Below, piece after piece: positions 21,909 through 24,395 of a stretch of DNA of 24,395 nt (its first letter is position 1; each line of letters begins with the position of its first letter). This DNA comes from Sphingobacteriaceae bacterium (GTDB taxonomy: Bacteria; Bacteroidota; Bacteroidia; B-17B0; Aurantibacillaceae). The translations under genes were made by a program, and so were the position numbers. The DNA is taken from assembly GCA_023251695.1 (NCBI GenBank), contig JAHEYE010000033.1, positions 1-24,395 of the forward strand, in the 5' to 3' direction. The notes under the pieces were generated by a model. It was not told the DNA's origin. It did no database searches and was given only the letters and a program-made list of their open reading frames with translations.

Positions 21909-24395
21909 ATGAAAAAGTTTATACTCCTATTACTGTTTTTTGCTGCAAAAAACATAATATCTCAAAATGGTTGGACTACTTATTCATCTACAATTCCTAT
22001 CGGGACAACTGCGAATCAGGAATCTGTGATTTTTATTGATAACGCCGGAAATAAATGGGTTGGATTTAATGGCGGCGTTCTATCTGCTCTCGCAATTGCC
22101 AAATATGATAATTCAAGCAGTACCTGGACCTATTGGAACAAACCAGCAATGGGCATAACCAGCAGTACAGTTTCTAATAATGTAAAAGCTTTTGCCCAGG
22201 ACAATTCGGGGAATATCTGGATTGGTACAACTAGCGGACTTATAAAATATGATGGAATTAATTTTACAGTCTTCACTACTGCCAGTGGATTGCCACATAA
22301 TTTTATTAATTGCCTTGAATTCAATAACAATATGCTTTACATCGGAACTTACGGAGGAATGTCAAGATACGATGGTAGTACATTCACCAATTATAGTTTG
22401 GCAAATACTTTATTACCAATTAATAATGTTACTGATATTAAAGCTGAAACTCCAAATACGATTTGGATATGCGGTGGCAACAATTTAGTAAAATTTTACA
22501 TTAACTCAACCTATACTTCCAGTTACTATACTTTATCTGCAACTACAAGTACAGCAATACCATTAAATAAAATATATATTGACGCAATGGGTATTAAATG
22601 GTTTGTGAATAGCGCCGGAATCGTAAAATACGACAATTTTAATTTCACTTATTTTAATACACTTTATCCTAATTATGTTGGAACGTTCGGTTTCGATGTT
22701 ACTACTATCAGCAGGGGCCCGAACAACGGCATTTTAGTTTCAGCTTATGGAACAGGAAGATGTCTTATTGAATTTATGCCTGCCGGAAAATACAATGGCT
22801 TTTATCCGCCAAACGCTTTTACAATAGGAGCTAGTTTTAAAAGCGATGCAAGCGGCAAATTATTTACTATAGGCTCAGTTTCAACTTCAACCATTAGTGG
22901 TACAACAATGAAAATACACTCTATGGATCCTTCAGTGTATTCGCCTACTCTTGCCTTCGGTCTTGGTTCAGGAATTAATTCTGAAAATTATAAATACCTC
23001 GATATAAACCGCGTAAAAGCCGGCATCATGAACCGTGGTGATATGTGGTGGAATGCTTTGGTAGGCAATGCAGCTTACGAAGTTCCGAAAGGGGCAGTTA
23101 GTCCTTACGGAGTACATAGCGCCTTTGCAGCTTCACTTTGGTTAGGCGGACTTGATGCGAGCAATCAATTACACACAGCTGCTCAAACCTATCGGCAAAG
23201 CGGAAATGATTTTTGGCCGGGGCCTTTAGATACTACAAACGCATTTATCGATACCGCCGCGGCATATAATTATGACAAGATATGGAAGGTGGATTACAAT
23301 GATATTAATACATTTATTACACAATATAATTTAGGAAATGTACCGGTGAGTTATTCGCCAACACCTGATATGGTAAACTGGCCTGCACATGGTACCGGAA
23401 ATAAAACAAGAAATCTTGCGCCCTTTGTAGATGTAAATGGGGATGGATTGTACGATTGGAAGCAAGGCGATTACCCTAAAATAAAAGGTGACCAGACTTT
23501 GTACTTTATTTTTAACGACAATTTTGCTGCACATGGAGAAACAGGTGGTTTACCGTTTGGCGTTGAAGTTCATGCCATGGCCTATGCTTATAGTTGTAAT
23601 AAAGTAGTAAATGGAAGGAACGAATTAGCATACACCACCTTTTACGATTACAAAATTTATAACAGAAGTAATAATAATTACCATGATGTGTATGCTGGTT
23701 TTTGGACAGATGTGGATTTAGGAAACTATGCCGATGATTATATAGGGTGCAGTCCTCAGGACAATTTGGGTTTTTGTTATAATTCTGATGCAGATGATGA
23801 ATTTTTTGGGTCTAACGATACATATGGATTATTTCCTCCGGCTGCAGGAACTACTGTTTTAAAAGGACCTTTATCTCCCGTCGGAGATGGAATTGACAAT
23901 GATAACGATAGTATTATTGATGAAATTAATGAAGAGTGTTTATTAAATAGCTTTGATTATTACAATAATGGCGGGCCCATTCCTTCGATTAATGATCCGA
24001 AAAACAAATACCATTATTATAATATCCTTCAAGGTAGATGGAAGGATAGCACAGCGATCACCTGCGGTGGCAACGGTTATGGCGGCACCATTCCCACCAA
24101 AAAAGTTTATCCCTGGACTAATTACTTAGGTAATCCCTGCGGCACATGGACAGAATTAACAGCCGGTAATTTAGCTGGGGACAGAAGATACATTGCTTCA
24201 AGTGGTCCATTTATATTAAATGCTAAAAGCATGACAGAAGTTGAATACGCTTATGTCTGGTCGGTGGATAGTTCAGCAACAAGCAATATAAATATAGCAA
24301 GTGCAAATAAATTAATAAGCGATACCCGCAAAATCCGGAGTTTTTATAAAGCAGGCGCTATAAATTGTTTATCATCAGTTACAATTGGAATTAAA
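21909..24395 (+). CDS. Large exported protein with N-terminal propeller blades, 3' end cut off
   Basis: Open for 829 codons from ATG at 21909 to the window edge, with no stop. The N-terminus is a signal peptide (M-K-K-F, hydrophobic core, cut near I-S-Q at 17-19). Residues about 25-300 hold blades of the two-component-regulator propeller type, for example N-I-W-I-G-T-T-S-G-L (about 102) and L-Y-I-G-T-Y-G-G-M (about 143). From about residue 365 comes a different module common in Bacteroidota surface proteins: N-R-G-D-M-W-W, E-V-P-K-G, S-L-W-L-G-G-L-D and N-D-F-W-P-G-P. Two calcium-loop-like Asp clusters follow: D-V-N-G-D-G-L-Y-D from 508 and D-G-I-D-N-D-N-D from 660. A T9SS sorting domain is expected at the missing C-terminus but cannot be seen. 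The role is unknown; adhesion or a structural surface role is a guess. Confidence 0.85.
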   Translation, partial: MKKFILLLLFFAAKNIISQNGWTTYSSTIPIGTTANQESVIFIDNAGNKWVGFNGGVLSALAIAKYDNSSSTWTYWNKPAMGITSSTVSNNVKAFAQDNSGNIWIGTTSGLIKYDGINFTVFTTASGLPHNFINCLEFNNNMLYIGTYGGMSRYDGSTFTNYSLANTLLPINNVTDIKAETPNTIWICGGNNLVKFYINSTYTSSYYTLSATTSTAIPLNKIYIDAMGIKWFVNSAGIVKYDNFNFTYFNTLYPNYVGTFGFDVTTISRGPNNGILVSAYGTGRCLIEFMPAGKYNGFYPPNAFTIGASFKSDASGKLFTIGSVSTSTISGTTMKIHSMDPSVYSPTLAFGLGSGINSENYKYLDINRVKAGIMNRGDMWWNALVGNAAYEVPKGAVSPYGVHSAFAASLWLGGLDASNQLHTAAQTYRQSGNDFWPGPLDTTNAFIDTAAAYNYDKIWKVDYNDINTFITQYNLGNVPVSYSPTPDMVNWPAHGTGNKTRNLAPFVDVNGDGLYDWKQGDYPKIKGDQTLYFIFNDNFAAHGETGGLPFGVEVHAMAYAYSCNKVVNGRNELAYTTFYDYKIYNRSNNNYHDVYAGFWTDVDLGNYADDYIGCSPQDNLGFCYNSDADDEFFGSNDTYGLFPPAAGTTVLKGPLSPVGDGIDNDNDSIIDEINEECLLNSFDYYNNGGPIPSINDPKNKYHYYNILQGRWKDSTAITCGGNGYGGTIPTKKVYPWTNYLGNPCGTWTELTAGNLAGDRRYIASSGPFILNAKSMTEVEYAYVWSVDSSATSNINIASANKLISDTRKIRSFYKAGAINCLSSVTIGIK

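Overview
The window is chromosomal DNA from a low-GC member of the Bacteroidota. The support is: a GldA-type ABC ATPase, signal peptides ending in F-S-Q, a large secreted protein with a type IX secretion (T9SS) C-terminal sorting domain, promoters of the TAnnTTTG class, an almost complete absence of Shine-Dalgarno (SD) sequences, and the linked order rpsU-xerC-hpf. I cannot fix the family or genus. There is no rRNA, tRNA, CRISPR array, transposase or phage gene, and no gene-free stretch over about 150 bp.

Layout. (1) 1-4793, minus strand: rsgA, a small unknown exported protein, a membrane FlaA1/PglF-like sugar-nucleotide dehydratase and a DEAD-box helicase cut by the window edge; the last two abut with no gap. 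(2) 4799-5753: a nearly symmetrical divergent promoter, then gldA. (3) 5825-8217, minus: pfkA followed by an exported protein of about 13 TPRs. (4) 8291-11079, plus: ruvX, a LOG-family hydrolase, rpsU with its own promoter and terminator, then xerC and the ribosome hibernation factor gene hpf. (5) 11149-18255: secreted and envelope proteins, namely a T9SS-exported PKD/Ig-like protein, a 1049-residue propeller/Y_Y_Y/SpoIIE-phosphatase sensor, a small exported protein and a lipoprotein. (6) 18283-21765, minus: the translation operon thrS-infC-rpmI-rplT with promoter and terminator. (7) 21909-end, plus: the first 829 codons of a large exported protein starting with propeller-type blades.

The window is mostly housekeeping plus Bacteroidota-typical surface genes, and I found no defence or mobile system. 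The most interesting signal is in translation control. Among all visible starts, only hpf and infC carry strong SD sequences, and infC appears to start at ATT. Both encode proteins that act on the 30S subunit, so they may respond to whether the 16S anti-SD tail is free. Other points worth a look are likely leaderless promoters in front of rsgA and pfkA, a five-TPR super-repeat, and several dispersed palindromic or tandem repeats, one of which encodes part of a signal peptide.
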